64,000 nt of DNA from Euborellia annulipes (lineage: Eukaryota; Arthropoda; Insecta; Dermaptera; Anisolabididae), in contig JAKCPI010007868.1 of NCBI GenBank assembly GCA_023213315.1, positions 47,551 to 111,550 on the forward strand, written 5' to 3'. Within the stretch, counting starts at the first letter, position 1; each line of letters starts with the position of its first letter. The translations under genes and the position numbers were made by a program. A model generated the notes under the pieces. The model searched no databases. It had not been told where the DNA came from and saw nothing but the letters and a program-made list of their open reading frames with translations. Below are positions 29,713 through 40,607 of the stretch, piece by piece.

Positions 29713-30260
29713 AGTTACCGACAGTAGGGTACATTTGAATTCAAGATGTAAACAGACACACACACAAACACACACACAGACAGACCATGTCGCGAAAACC
29801 ACTTTTTTGGATTCAGGGGACCTCAAAACGTGAAGATCCATCAAAATCTCGACATCGAATTTTTGACATGAATCCAATACTTTCTCTCTATATATATATT
29901 ACATATATACATAGGTAAGAGAAAGTAAAAGGAATTGAGCTAGGAGGTTGGAATTTTATATTTAAGTTAGACGCCTCCCTGAAGCGAGAAAATAAGCTTT
30001 TAAACAAAATCGGCCAAAGAGTACTAGTACTTTACTGATGTAGTTTTTCAGTTTTTTTTCGATTTTCTCAAAATTCGCTTTTTTAAATTCATAAATCAAT
30101 TATTTTTTAGATGCTCTTAAAAATGTATATTCTCATTTTGCCATTGAAATCTTTTTGAAGAACACTTTACTATTGTATTTCATAGTAAAGATAGGAGAAT
30201 TGCCATGGTAACAAAATATAAATATTTTCACATATAAATTTTACATACATCATGAATGCC

Positions 30261-30530
30261 TAGGGGCTTGGTCTAGTTGGTAGCGTGCGAAACGTCGTGG
30301 GTTCGGACCCCAGGCAGAGTCCGATGATTTTATTTAAGCCATTTGGATACCGAATGGCTTAAATAAGAATGCCTGGACCCCCAATAGATATTATAAATAA
30401 TAACGGTTATCGTCAAAGTCTTAAGTGGCCTAAGTTGTCGAAAAGATTGTGTGAATGTGTGTGTGAGTGTGAATGAGAAAAAAGTGCGAGTTTTTATAAA
30501 AAAAATATAAAAAAATATATACACCAGATT
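30261..30530 (+). mobile_element. S-SINE (first of an inverted pair)
   Basis: GGGCTTGGTCTAGTTGGTAG, GGGTTCGGACCCCAG, TGGCCTAAGTTGTCGAAAAG, A-rich end. With the next SINE it lies between 16-base copies of CATATAAATTTTACAT (30231-30246, 30719-30734). Confidence 0.75.
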
Positions 30531-30538
30531 TTTATTTT

Positions 30539-30718
30539 AAAAACAAACTTTTTTCTCATTCAGACTCGCATTAACACACACATTCATACAGTCTTCTCGG
30601 CAACGCAGACATTTGTTATCCAAATGGCTTAAATAAAATCATCGGTCTGTCTGGGATCCGAACTCGCAACTCTTGGTATACAAGGTAGGCCCGCTACCAA
30701 CTACACCAAGCCCAAGGG
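30539..30718 (-). mobile_element. S-SINE (second of the pair), internally deleted
   Basis: Reverse copy: CAGTCTTCTCGGCAACGCAG joins directly to ATTTGTTATCCAAATGGCTT; head CACCAAGCCCAAGGGC. Confidence 0.7.
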
Positions 30719-30862
30719 CATATAAATTTTACATCTTGAATTTTAATACATCTAACAGTTATATCCATTTTTAATTGTTCAAGTTTGGATATGATATTTT
30801 TTGTGATTAATATTCTTTGATCTAATTTAATTAAAACGATGTTTTTTAAGAATAACTTTGAT

Positions 30863-30944
30863 TTAGCCCTCGGGCTTTGTAGTTGGTAGCGCGGCTGCCT
30901 TGTATACTAAGGGTCGCGATCGGAGCCCCCCCCCCCCCAGGTAC
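30863..30944 (+). repeat. S-SINE head fragment
   Basis: CCTCGGGCTTTGTAGTTGGT AGCGCGGCTGCC, broken after GGTCGCGATCGGAGCC and a C-run. Confidence 0.55.
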
Positions 30945-31036
30945 GTCATTGAATTTTTGACATGAATCCATTACTTTCTCTCTCTATATATATATATATG
31001 TATATATAACATATACATATAGGTAAGAGAAAGTAA
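30945..31036 (+). repeat. HPE 3' terminus
   Basis: TTGAATTTTTGACATGAATC to AGGTAAGAGAAAGTAAAA; directly followed by another HPE start. Confidence 0.65.
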
Positions 31037-31928
31037 AAAATCTGGTGTGACTGGCGCACAGCACACAACTTTCTCTTACCTTCGGTAATCAAAAGTTGCA
31101 TACTGTGTTTGTCGCACCAGATTTTTTTGTGTCGAAATGTATTTAGTTCCCGACAGTACGGAACATTTGAATTCAGATGTAAAATTTATGTTTTCTCCTA
31201 TCTTTCCTATAAAGTACAAGAGTAAAGTAGTCTTCAGAAGATTTCAATGGCAAAATGAGAATATACATTTGAAAGAGCATCTAAAAAATAATTGATTTTT
31301 GAATTCAAAAAAAAATCGTTGGAGCTAATTTTGAGAAAAATAGAAAAAAACTGAAAAAGTACATCAGTAAAGTACTAGTACTCTTTGGCCGATTTTGATT
31401 AAAAGCTTATTTTCACGCTCCCGGGAGGTGTTTAACTTAAATATAAAATTTCAGCCTCATAGCTCAATTCCTTCATGCTTAAAATTGAACACAGACACAC
31501 CCACCCACACCAGTGGCGGATCCAGAGGTGTTTCTCGGGGGGGGGGGGGGGTAATCTGGAGTGAATTGTCCCACAGCACACATTATTTTCTTAATTTCGG
31601 TAATTTAAAGGCGCATTCTGTACGTGTTTGCCAGAATATAAATATAAATCAAATTTTTAAGTGTTAATTTTTAAAATTTTACATGAAAAATAAATTTTTT
31701 TGCGAAAAAAAGGTATTTTTTTCGAATCTCAGGGGGGTAATTACCCCCTTTACCCCCCTTGTATCCGCCCTTGACCCACACACACGCCCACAGACAGACC
31801 ATGTCGCGAAAACCACTTTTTTGGATTCAGCGGACCTCAAAACGTGTATATCCAACAAAATCTCGACATCGAATATTTGACATGAATCCAATACTCTATA
31901 TTAACATATATAGGTAAGAGAAAGTAAA
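31037..31928 (+). mobile_element. HPE, full length, split by hAT-like element F
   Basis: Hairpin at 31040-31120; all blocks; ends AGGTAAGAGAAAGTAAAA. Interrupted within its CA-rich stretch at 31511-31773. Confidence 0.8.
31511..31773. mobile_element. F element (hAT-like), intact
   Basis: Exact 8-bp duplication ACCCACAC at 31503-31510 and 31774-31781. Ends CAGTGGCGGATCCAGAGG and, read inward, CAAGGGCGGATACAAGGG. Inside is a diverged HPE hairpin relic (AATCTGGAGTGAATTGTCCC), also present in the F copies at 8990-9215 and 54565-54783, so the relic is part of the family. Confidence 0.7.
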
Positions 31929-31988
31929 AATAAAATAATATATTCAAAAGTGCAAAGAGAGAGAAAACTTCGAGGAGGTGAAGGTGAA

Positions 31989-32617
31989 GTTTCTTTAACA
32001 GTTCCCACGTTCATCCCGCCTAATTAACTTTATATCTTGGTTAAATTAATAGTTTTTAGTATTTTATGCTGTGATCACATCACGGTTGTGACGATATGTG
32101 ATTCTCAATATTTCGGCGTTTCTCTAGTAGACTGGAAATCAGCGATCTATCATAATTTAAATAAGCGAGTGCGTACTGTGGTCCAACAGTAGGGCATGTT
32201 GAGCGTAAATCGACAAGATCCGTGGTGCAACTCCCGGCGGTACCTACATTTTTCGCTTATTTAAATTAATAAATACTTGGTTATATGTTTTTCATAATTA
32301 CCTCATGGACCAACACATGATATATATAATTCTTTATTTATTAATTGCATAATTGAGTTAATTTCTCAAAACGTCCATCTCGATTCTCAATTAGTTAGAT
32401 TATCTGATAGAAATGGTATTTATATTATATTTATAATATTAATAACATTTCATTATATTTATAATATAAATACCATTCCAAAGAGATTATCTAACTGAAT
32501 GAGAATCACATATTATCACAACATAAATCACTAAATAAAAAAAACTATTAATTTAAATAAGATATAATATATAAGTTAATTAGGCGGGACGAAAGTGGGA
32601 ACTGTTTAAGAAACGAT
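31989..32617. repeat. Foldback element with inner tRNA-derived insert
   Basis: Arms AACAGTTCCCACGTTCATCC CGCCTAATTAACTT and its mirror at about 32576-32610, plus GTGATTCTCAAT-type and AATGGTATTTATATTATATT inner arms around 32445. Imperfect, about 630 bp, AT-rich. Confidence 0.55.
32154..32267 (+). repeat. tRNA-derived segment with 15-bp perfect inverted ends
   Basis: AATTTAAATAAGCGA at 32154-32168 and TCGCTTATTTAAATT at 32253-32267. Between them GTAGGGCATGTTGAGC and GATCCGTGGTGCAACTCCCG resemble tRNA box A/B surroundings. A reverse relative is at 39630-39718 with the better box B (GTGGTTCGACTCCCGGC on the minus strand). Confidence 0.5.
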
Positions 32618-33357
32618 TGCCTCCCGCTCTCCTTCCCGTCCCTCCACCCACCCTTTCATTCTGATTGTCGACGGCTAAAAATAGATAACGACAATTACGA
32701 TTCTTAATTATCAAGTTTTTTTTTTTTATTATTAAATAATTGAATTAAATAATCTGAAAAATATTATAGATATATAAGAACGATGATTCAAAATAAATTT
32801 GTTCCGATATAAATGTATTTAAGTAAACAGATCGCCTGTTGGAAGAACTCAATAAAAAAATCTCTTTTTATATTATCCTTTAAAAAAAATCAATAAATAA
32901 TAATAATAAAGAGAAAATAAAAAAAATTCCCAGTAAAGACACTCACACATGGATCAAATTTCCTTCTTAACATACGCCCATAAAATAATTGCTAATAGAA
33001 CACTTGATTAAATTATTTTATAATTTTCTAGTCAATTTTTATTTTAAATAATAATTAGCATCGGCCATGTTCTTGGCTTGGCTTGAAGGGAGTTGAATAA
33101 TTAATTAAATAAATTTCAATGTACCTGAGTCAAAGGTGATGGCAGGCGCTTCACGATATAAAATTTAATACTTGAAGACACATCACAATTAAAATTAAAC
33201 TCACTGAACACATTTTATAATTTTTTTAAAGCACTAAATAAAATCACTTTGAGAAAACGAACCGAACGCGAGTAAAAGTCAAAGTCGAACTGATTGTTTT
33301 AATTTGTTCTCCGCTAGAGTGCTCTGCGTCTCTTTGTTTTTACTCTTTGAAGCACAG
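32618..33357. other. No gene seen
   Basis: AT-rich, homopolymers, nothing assignable. Confidence 0.45.
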
Positions 33358-33512
33358 ACATGGGCGTAAATAGGGGGTGCCTGGGGGCCCCCAAAAGCCA
33401 AATTCTCTAGTAACGCCCATGGTGGTCTTCAAACAATTTTGAAAGCAAAATGAGAACAGCATCAAAAAAATAATTGATTTTTGAATTTTAAGAGAAAGTA
33501 AAAAATTAATAT
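33358..33512 (+). repeat. 60-bp mini-element and HPE relic
   Basis: CATGGGCGTAAATAGGGGG and CTCTAGTAACGCCCATG form inverted ends (33360-33421); a collapsed HPE (GGTGGTCTTCAAACAATTTT ... TTTTAAGAGAAAGTAAAA) follows. Confidence 0.45.
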
Positions 33513-34175
33513 GTCAAAATAAATTTGGAAAATCGATTTATAATCATTTTCAGAACGTTTTGAGACTAAAATTTCATTGTTTTTGCTTGAATATTTTATA
33601 TACTAAGTTATTCAATCAATATCAAGGCCTAAATGTGTTTATTTAATTAAAAAACAATAAATTAGAAAATGAAGGCGGCAGTTAAAATTTGAAGATGTCA
33701 AAGGCAATAAATAAACCCCCATTTTATGTGGTCGTAGTTAAATAAAAAAATGTCTATAGCTTTATAATTGATTGAAAAGACCAGTTTTGCATTTTTCCAC
33801 AAATCCAACGACAAATAAGAGAGATGGAGAGATTTTTTAAAAAGCGAATCTGCGCTAGAAGAAAAGCCTAGACGAGAGTGAAGCGAGGCTCCCTGGCTGC
33901 ACTCTCGGCGCAGATCGAATTTGAAAAAACAAATCGATGCTCTCCCAGCATTTGAAATAATCGCCAAATTGATTGATTTCATCTTTTTAGACTTTTATAA
34001 AATTTCATTCGAAACTTTTTTTAACTATAAGAATAAAAGAATGCATATTTATCTATAAAGAATTCAATCCTTTGAGAAAAAATAAAATTTCAAAATATTT
34101 TGTCTTCAATCAAAGAGATGCTTATTTCTCATAAATATATTAAATAATACAATCCATCCCTTTAGACCTTTAGTT
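33513..34175. other. No gene supported
   Basis: A 94-codon minus-strand frame starting with ATG (33982-33698) is open but has no recognisable motif, and no splice or promoter evidence supports it. Confidence 0.4.
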
Positions 34176-34255
34176 CAGTGCTTGTTAAACTTTTGAGTCG
34201 CGGCCCCCTTGGGAACCAAATAATATCTCACGGCCCCCCTATTTTTTTTTTTTTT
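34176..34255 (+). repeat. hAT-like terminal fragment
   Basis: CAGTGCTTGTTAAACTTTTG AGTCGCGGCCCCC is a typical Charlie/Tip100-style hAT end. The rest is replaced by an HPE fragment. Confidence 0.5.
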
Positions 34256-34271
34256 TACATTATCTTGCCTA

Positions 34272-34606
34272 TGTGTGTTCAATTTTAAGCATGAAGGAAT
34301 TGAGCTAGGAGGGTGAAATTTTATATTTAAGCCAGACACCCCCCTGAGGCGTGGAAATAAGCTTTTAATCAAAATCAGCCAAAGAGTACTAGTACTTTAC
34401 TGATGTGGTTTTTCAGTTTTTTTCGATTTTCTCAAAATTCGCTCTAACGATTTTTTTTTTAAATTAATAAAACAATTATTTTTTAGATGCTCTTTAAAAT
34501 GTATATTCTCATTTTGCCGTTGAAATCTTCTGAAGACTACTTTACTCTTGATTTTCATAGGAAAGATAGGAGAAATGGTTGCCATGGTAACAGAATTTAA
34601 ATCTTT
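34272..34606 (-). repeat. HPE middle fragment
   Basis: AGGAATTGAGCTAGGAGGGT, GAGTACTAGTACTTTACTGA, GGTTGCCATGGTAACAGAAT. Confidence 0.7.
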
Positions 34607-35366
34607 TACTTTTTAGATTAAAATTCATATAAATCAATTATTTAGATGCCCTTTTAAAAAGTACATCAATAATATTTTATGAAAATTGTTTGAAGTACTC
34701 AAATCATTTCATCTAAATTAAATTTTACACTTTGATATTTAATTACCCTACAGTAATGCAAGATCGAAATATCGCTTGTGTTCAAATAAATATAACGACC
34801 ATGTGATGATGAAGAATTGAAAGATTTTACAACTAACTAAATATATAACTATCATTTATTAGGCAATATTCTCTGACTGCTTAATTAATTTTTTTTTTTT
34901 CTCGTTCAATTTTTATAATTCTTCCAAATGTCCTAAAAAAAAAAATTAACTTAAAAGCTGTTAAATTATTATTTTTAAAAAGAGAAATCATTTTTCTTAG
35001 AAACGAGGGGAGGGGCGCCTGGCGACAATCAGAGCAGATGGGGAGGGGGAGCCTGTCACCCACGGCCCTCCCCTCCTTTGGTCAATTTAAGAGGCCTAAA
35101 TAAATAGCATTGGAAATGAATAAAATCTTTGATATTCAAATGTCTATAACTCGAAAACCGCGCATCCAATTCGCATCGGATTTTTTGTAATGAGTTTAGA
35201 ATTTCCTAGAGAATATTCACATGCAACTAAAATTGAATAATTAAGAATATATTTTTTTCTTTAATCTAACCATCCGTTCAACCAATCAAATGATAGTAAA
35301 AAGGATCATCGTTCTATATTCTCTGAAATTTTCCCTTTTATCTGTATATAAAATTTTCAAACAGTT
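34607..35366. other. No gene seen
   Basis: AT-rich with a short GC-richer patch at 35005-35085. Confidence 0.45.
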
Positions 35367-35835
35367 TTTTTTTTATTTCTCTTTATTAGCAATCCCGTCC
35401 CCCCAGCCAAAATCTCTAGTTACGCCCATGAGCACAGAGTATATATTGCTTTATTATTTATTTCTTTATTATATTGCTTTATATATGCTTTGAAGCATAA
35501 TTAAATTGAAAAAAAAAAAAAATGATAAATTAAAATAATTTAATAAAAATATGAATTAATAATATGATGAAACAAATTTTATTAAATTATTTACAAATAT
35601 TAATATTGGGATGCATTTGTAAATATAATAAAAAAATAGTTTTTTTTTTAATTAAAAAACACTTTAAGTCATTTGGTATCAAAAAAATAAAGTCCAAAGA
35701 ATTTTTAACTTTGCCCATCAACCGTAGGTTGGACAGGTAAAGTTAATGTAATCGTAAAAAAAATCGAAATTTTTCTGAAGCTGCCAAAATGTGTTTTGAG
35801 GTCCCCTGAATCCATTTAAGAAGTTTTTGGAATGA

Positions 35836-35866
<31 letters not shown>

Positions 35867-36660
35867 CTGTGGTAATTTTTTTCGTCAACGAAATCTCAAA
35901 AACTATTCATTCAATTGTTTTGAAATTTTGCACCCATAAACTAGGGGTAGAGGCCAAGAACTGAAAAGCTTTTGGTAAACATCGGACCATTAGGGGGGGC
36001 TCTAGGGGGGGACAAAATTTTTTTCTTACATAACCTATAGTTTTTTTTTATATATTCAGAAACTAGACTTTCTCCCGAGTAAAATGATATATAATATGTA
36101 TAACATCGGACCATCAGGAGGGGCTCTGGGGGGGGGGGCAAATATTTTTTTCTTGAGTAGTGGGTGGGCAAAGTTGTGCGCTCGGCTTAGTCCGACCCTT
36201 TATTTTTATTTCTCTTTATTAGCAATCTCCGCCCCCCCCAGCCAAATTCTCTAGTTACGCCCTTGAGCACAGAGTATGTTTATATTGCTTTATTATTGAT
36301 TTATTTATTATATTGCTTTATATATGCTTTGAAGCATAATTAAATTGGAAAAAAATTGATAAATTAAAATAATTTAATAAAAATATGAATTAATAATATG
36401 ATGAAACAAATTTTATTAAATTATTTACAAATATTAATATTGGGATGCATTTGTAAATATTATAAAAAACGGTTTTTTTTTTTAATAAAAAAAACACTTC
36501 TCTCATTCACACTCACACTCACACATACATCAACACAGTCTTTTCGGCAACTGAGGCCATATAAGACTTTTACGATAACTGTTGTAATGAATATATCTAT
36601 TGGGGGTTCAGGCAATCTTAGTATTTGGTATCCAAAAAATAAAGTCAATAAATAGAAATA
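35367..36660 (+). repeat. Tandem duplication with 833-base period
   Basis: CTTTATTAGCAAT..CCCCCCAGCC, TCTAGTTACGCCC, GAGCACAGAGTAT and ATTGGGATGCATTTGTAAAT occur from 35381 and again from 36214. The first copy ends with a collapsed TCATTTGGTATCAAAAAAAT where the second has a longer SINE piece, so the SINE was mostly deleted from copy 1. Between them is a diverged HPE-like segment (GTTTTGAGGTCCCCTGAATC, a GT run at 35837-35868) and a two-unit repeat (ACATCGGACCATTAGG at 35974, ACATCGGACCATCAGG at 36104). Confidence 0.6.
36475..36620 (-). repeat. S-SINE 3' fragment
   Basis: CTCTCATTCACACTCACACT, GTCTTTTCGGCAACTGAGGC, to TTGGGGGTTCAGGCA. tRNA head missing. Confidence 0.65.
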
Positions 36661-36913
36661 CTTTTTTTTTATTAATCCTTTCGACCAAAGGCCATCGGTT
36701 TACAAAAAACTTTTATAAAAAGAAACTTAACAATATAGTAAATGCCTAACAATATAAAAAAAAATTACATACATAAATAAAATAAAACAAAAGCATACAA
36801 TTAAAATGAATAAAAACAGAAATAACTACATAATAAAACATAAAAAATATAAAAAATTACATAATAAAATAACATAGTAAGAATTTCAATATATAACTTA
36901 GAAAATACATAAT
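36661..36913. other. No gene seen
   Basis: Very A-rich, with repeated ACATAATAAAA words. Confidence 0.4.
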
Positions 36914-37089
36914 CAGGGCCGCAGACAGGGAGGGGGCAGGGGGGCTATATCCCCGGGGCCCGGGCCCTTTGCGCTCCAACCTTAAAATTCTAATAAAAAA
37001 TAATTTCAATGAATAAAATTTCAATTTAAAAAATCATTTTCATGAAATTTTTTTTTTGAGGGACCCGGGTCGGGCCCTTTAAGCTAAAA

Positions 37090-37120
<31 letters not shown>

Positions 37121-37876
37121 CATTCACACTTTTTTCTTACTCACACTCACACACACATTCCACTCTGTCTTTTCGGCAACTCAGGCCATATAAGACATTT
37201 ACGATAACCGTTATTGATTTAATAGACATATATGGGGTCCAGGGATTCTTATTTAAGCCATTTGGTATCCAAGTGGCTTAAATAAAATCACCGGACTGCC
37301 TGGAGTCCGAACCCGGGACGTTTGGTATACGAGGTTAGCACGCTAACCTCTACACCAAGCCCCGAGGGCTGCTAAAATCTTAAAATTTCAATAAAAAAAT
37401 CATTTTCTTGAAATTTTTTTCATGAAGAGGCCCAGTACGTTTAAGCTCAAATCTTAAAATAGCTAAAAATTTTAAAATTTCAATAAAAAAATAATTTTCT
37501 TGAAATTTTTTTCTTGAGGGGCCCGGGCCCTTTAAGCTCAAAGCAAGTTTGATATTTTTCCCGTCTCAGGATAGCTAAAAACGCAGATTTCAGTGTCTAA
37601 TTTTCAAAAAAATTTTCCATACCCCCAGACTCCCCGGAATTCCTCTCTCAAGGTCTGGTTTCAATAAAATCCTATGTTTAGGAAATTTTGAAAAATTTTT
37701 AAATAACTTTTTTATTTAAATAAATATTGTAAGGTATGTATAACTGTTTCAAAAATTGTGTCAAAAACTGCGTAAAAAATTGTTGGCACAATAGCCTTTA
37801 CATACTAAAAAAACTAAGGGTGGGGGGGCGTATTATTATATAGCCCAGGGGCCCGTCAAGTCTGTCTGCGGCCCTG
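36914..37876. mobile_element. hAT-like element with internal tandem units and a SINE
   Basis: Exact 8-bp duplication TACATAAT at 36906-36913 and 37877-37884. Ends CAGGGCCGCAGACAG and CTGTCTGCGGCCCTG. Inside are about four degenerate units of GGGCCC..TTTAAGCTAAAATCTTA..TTTCAATAAAAAAAT. The SINE at 37093-37370 is a later insertion. Confidence 0.7.
37093..37370 (-). mobile_element. S-SINE in a hAT-like element
   Basis: Reverse, complete; GCTAAAATCT is duplicated at 37083-37092 and 37371-37380. Head ends CCAAGCCCCGAGGGCT. Confidence 0.8.
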
Positions 37877-37884
37877 TACATAAT

Positions 37885-38821
37885 AAAATAACATAATAGA
37901 ATTACAGAGTAAAATTACATAATAAAAGTCCATGTACATATTATTAAAGTGATATTTTTTTATTTTTAACACCTGTAATTTATGTAAAAATTTGTCAGTC
38001 AGATGTTCACAAATACTCTGAATTCGTTATAACAAATTCGTTTTTTTTTTTTTTTAAGTGGTGCGTTAATTTCTTAGAGCATGTTTTGACGATATTTCTA
38101 TTATAATTAAACCTTGAAAATATTTGATTATAAATAATTGAGAGGAGATAAACAGAGAGAGTGAGAGGAGGTTGGACAATATCCCGAAGGGATTCTCGGG
38201 GACCTGGAGACGTCGTCTAAGGCTGTATGTGTGTGTGCGGGTTTTGCACACTGTAATATTTAATTACGTTAGGTTAACATCTCACCCCCGGGGGCTGCTG
38301 TGCCAGGACTTGAGACGGTCACCCCCTCACCGCCTATTTAGTTATTCATGGTAAAGACAAACATATTGAAAGCAACTATAGTGTAGGCTACGAATAGGCA
38401 GGCGCAGGCTCGAATGAATTATTCGCAAGCCTGAGGCGAATCTATTATTCGATGTTGTGGGCGGGTGGAGGGGGAAATTTCGCGCCCCCTCCACCCCCTG
38501 ACGACCGAATTAACCATCAATTAACCCAACATTCGAATGTGTATCAATATTCCCACCATCGCTCGCTTGCTTGCTTGCTTTGCAATACTACAAACTTTAA
38601 ATAATTTATTTCGCCTTCAAAACGTGCACTTTCGTTAACTCATTTAGATAAATACGACTGCTGTTTCACTTCCCTTTTGAGAAAACGGGTAGAAGAAGAG
38701 AAGGTTTGAAGGAAAAAAGAGAGAAAAATAAATTCATTCGCAACGAGTTGGGAAATTAAATTAAACCTATGCATATCTAATAAAGAGGAAGAACGTGTCG
38801 TAAAATTAGTAAAATTCTCCA
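37885..38821. other. No gene seen
   Basis: AT-rich then more mixed (38170-38570). No splice-consistent frame; GCTTGCTTGCTTGCTT near 38566. Confidence 0.45.
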
Positions 38822-38890
38822 CTACAGTAGAAGCTCGCTTAACGAGTAATTCGCATAACGAGCGACGTTTCGCATTACGAGTATAAAACA
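38822..38890 (+). repeat. Pogo/Tigger-like terminal fragment
   Basis: TACAGTAGAAGCTCGCTTAA CGAGTAATTCGCATAACGAG has the CAGTAGA..CGCTTAACGA form of pogo-class inverted repeats. The other end is not found. Confidence 0.4.
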
Positions 38891-39064
38891 TGGATTCGTC
38901 AAAATAAAATTCTCTTCAATAAGTTTATAATTTAGCTTTTATATTTAATATTTGCGCGTTTTTAATTTTTTTTAGAGATTACAATTTACAAAAAAAAAAA
39001 AATAAAAAAATTTATAGTTATAATATTAAAGGGTTTTATTAAAAAAATATCATATTTTCCATTA

Positions 39065-39510
39065 GTAATAACACTAGTCGACAAAAATGAACACAAGAGG
39101 AGGCAATGGCTAAGCTGAGGATTACGGAGTCCGAAGTCTCAACACGGCTCGGGTTCGAATCCAGCTAGCCGCAAATAATTCAAACATCCTGCCCAAGTTT
39201 CCTCTTGGGGTAGGTAGGGGGATAGCTCCACCATGGTATCTCAAAGGGCCTAATTGGCCTAGGTGTGTTCCTCTCTGGGGACGGCCACTTCAACCTAACC
39301 TAACCTAACCTAACCTTTCACAAGAATAAAGATATGAAATTCTAGAAGTATTTTTCATGCTGAATTCAAATATCATTTCAGTTTTGCCCCATCAGGCACA
39401 GTTTTAGAGATATAGAGCAAAATAGATTTTAATAGAAAATGTGCTCTAAACCGGCTTTTATTAAGAATGTTTAAAATTATTTTTAACGCGACACCCCGTA
39501 GAAATATGCA
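39065..39510 (+). repeat. Z repeat copy 2, split by a SINE
   Basis: CACTAGTCGACAAAAATGAA CACAAGA, then the U-SINE, then CACAAGAATAAAGATATGAA and CAGGCACAGTTTTAGAGATA to AACGCGACACCCCGT, matching 17500-17670 and the arm at 17940. Confidence 0.55.
39099..39318 (+). mobile_element. U-SINE: tRNA-derived with (AACCT)5 tail
   Basis: Box A TGGCTAAGCTGAGG and perfect box B GGTTCGAATCC. Duplication CACAAGA at 39092-39098 and 39319-39325 defines the ends and places five AACCT units (39292-39316) inside the element as its 3' tail. AACCT is the C-strand of TTAGG telomere repeats. Confidence 0.7.
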
Positions 39511-39629
39511 GATATTTATACCTCAAAAAGTTATAGGAATTTAGGGATGAAAATAATTTTCATAAATCAACTATTTTTACATTCTCTTTAAAATCTATTA
39601 AATATTTACTAAATTCATATATCCGAAAA

Positions 39630-39718
39630 AATAAGGGTGTACCGCCGGGAGTCGAACCACGGATCCACCGATTCGCGCTCAGTGTGCCCTTACCATCTAA
39701 TAATAGGTCTGATAATGG
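39630..39718 (-). repeat. tRNA-derived relic
   Basis: Minus strand: GATGGTAAGGGCACACTGAG and CCGTGGTTCGACTCCCGGC GG. Related to 32154-32267 but without its inverted ends. Confidence 0.5.
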
Positions 39719-40605
39719 GGCCCGAAATAAAATTTGCGGGGGGGGGGGGGGGGGCAGCTAAAAAACGTTGCGCTAGTGAGTGAGCGCTCATAAGCGCTTA
39801 CAGGTCAAATCGAACGACTGAAAATAGCGCTGATAAGCTTGATCGTTTAAAATGTTGGAGAATTCAAATTGAACGCACCCTTTATAGAGTGGATTAATCA
39901 GTGAGTGTAAACTTTTCAACCCCCCCCCCCCCCCACTCGTTGATTTTTATTATTTTATATATCTTTCCTCAAAATGAATTGAAAATGTTATTTGAGAAGA
40001 ACCGATTTGCAAGTAAAACCTTCTGGGTGATGCTGTAATAATATCTCTCTCTCTCCTGCTGATCGTCATCCAAACACACACACACACACACACACACATT
40101 CCCTACGTTATTTTCTCATTTACATTTATCAAATTTTCCTGATATGGGTAAATAGCAAGATTTTTTTTTTTTTCTCTCCCTCTGATAGTTTTCCTTTTAT
40201 ATTTTCATTGCGCCATATTTCTCGAGGCGTTTCTTGCCATTTTTCTTGTTTTCACCCTGCTATAAGGGTTAGGGTGCAGCACGTTGCTTGAGCCGCCGCC
40301 ACCCTTTTTTTTTTTCTATTCCATCGCGGTTCGTTCACAATTTACGCTAAATCGGTGTCATTTTCTCTTCTTTTTTTTTCTCTTCGTCTCTTATTTCATA
40401 TCTACGGATTTTTAATTAAAATTGTCAGTTTATTAATAAAAAATAAAATTAGAAATTGAGTCTAGAGAATAAATTGGCGATAACAAGGAAATTAATTTCT
40501 CATAAATTTATTCTCGTCCCTTCTGCAACAAGGAAGTTCTCTAAAAATAGAATCGAAATTATTACTATTTAATTTAAGCTCTAATATATCCTATATTAAC
40601 TAACC
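39719..40605. other. No gene seen; G-, C- and CA-runs
   Basis: G-run at about 39738-39753, C-run near 39920-39934, (CA)11 near 40075-40097. Confidence 0.5.
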
Positions 40606-40607
40606 TA

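Larger units (their letters stand above)
29318..29928 (+). mobile_element. HPE split by a LINE 3' end
   Basis: Hairpin and TTAGTT at 29318-29434; continues at about 29713 with TACCGACAGTAGGGTACATT to AGGTAAGAGAAAGTAAAA. The middle blocks are deleted. Confidence 0.65.
29931..30757 (-). mobile_element. HPE split by a double SINE
   Basis: 29931-30246 (GAGTACTAGTACTTTACTGA, GAGAATTGCCATGGTAACAA) resumes at 30719 (CATATAAATTTTACATCTTG). Confidence 0.65.

Noticed and set aside
33698..33982. 94-codon minus-strand frame beginning with ATG
   Set aside because: No motif, splice site or promoter supports it; left as a note only.
39292..39316. Telomeric repeat array (AACCT)5
   Set aside because: Target duplications show these units are the tail of a SINE, not an internal telomere.
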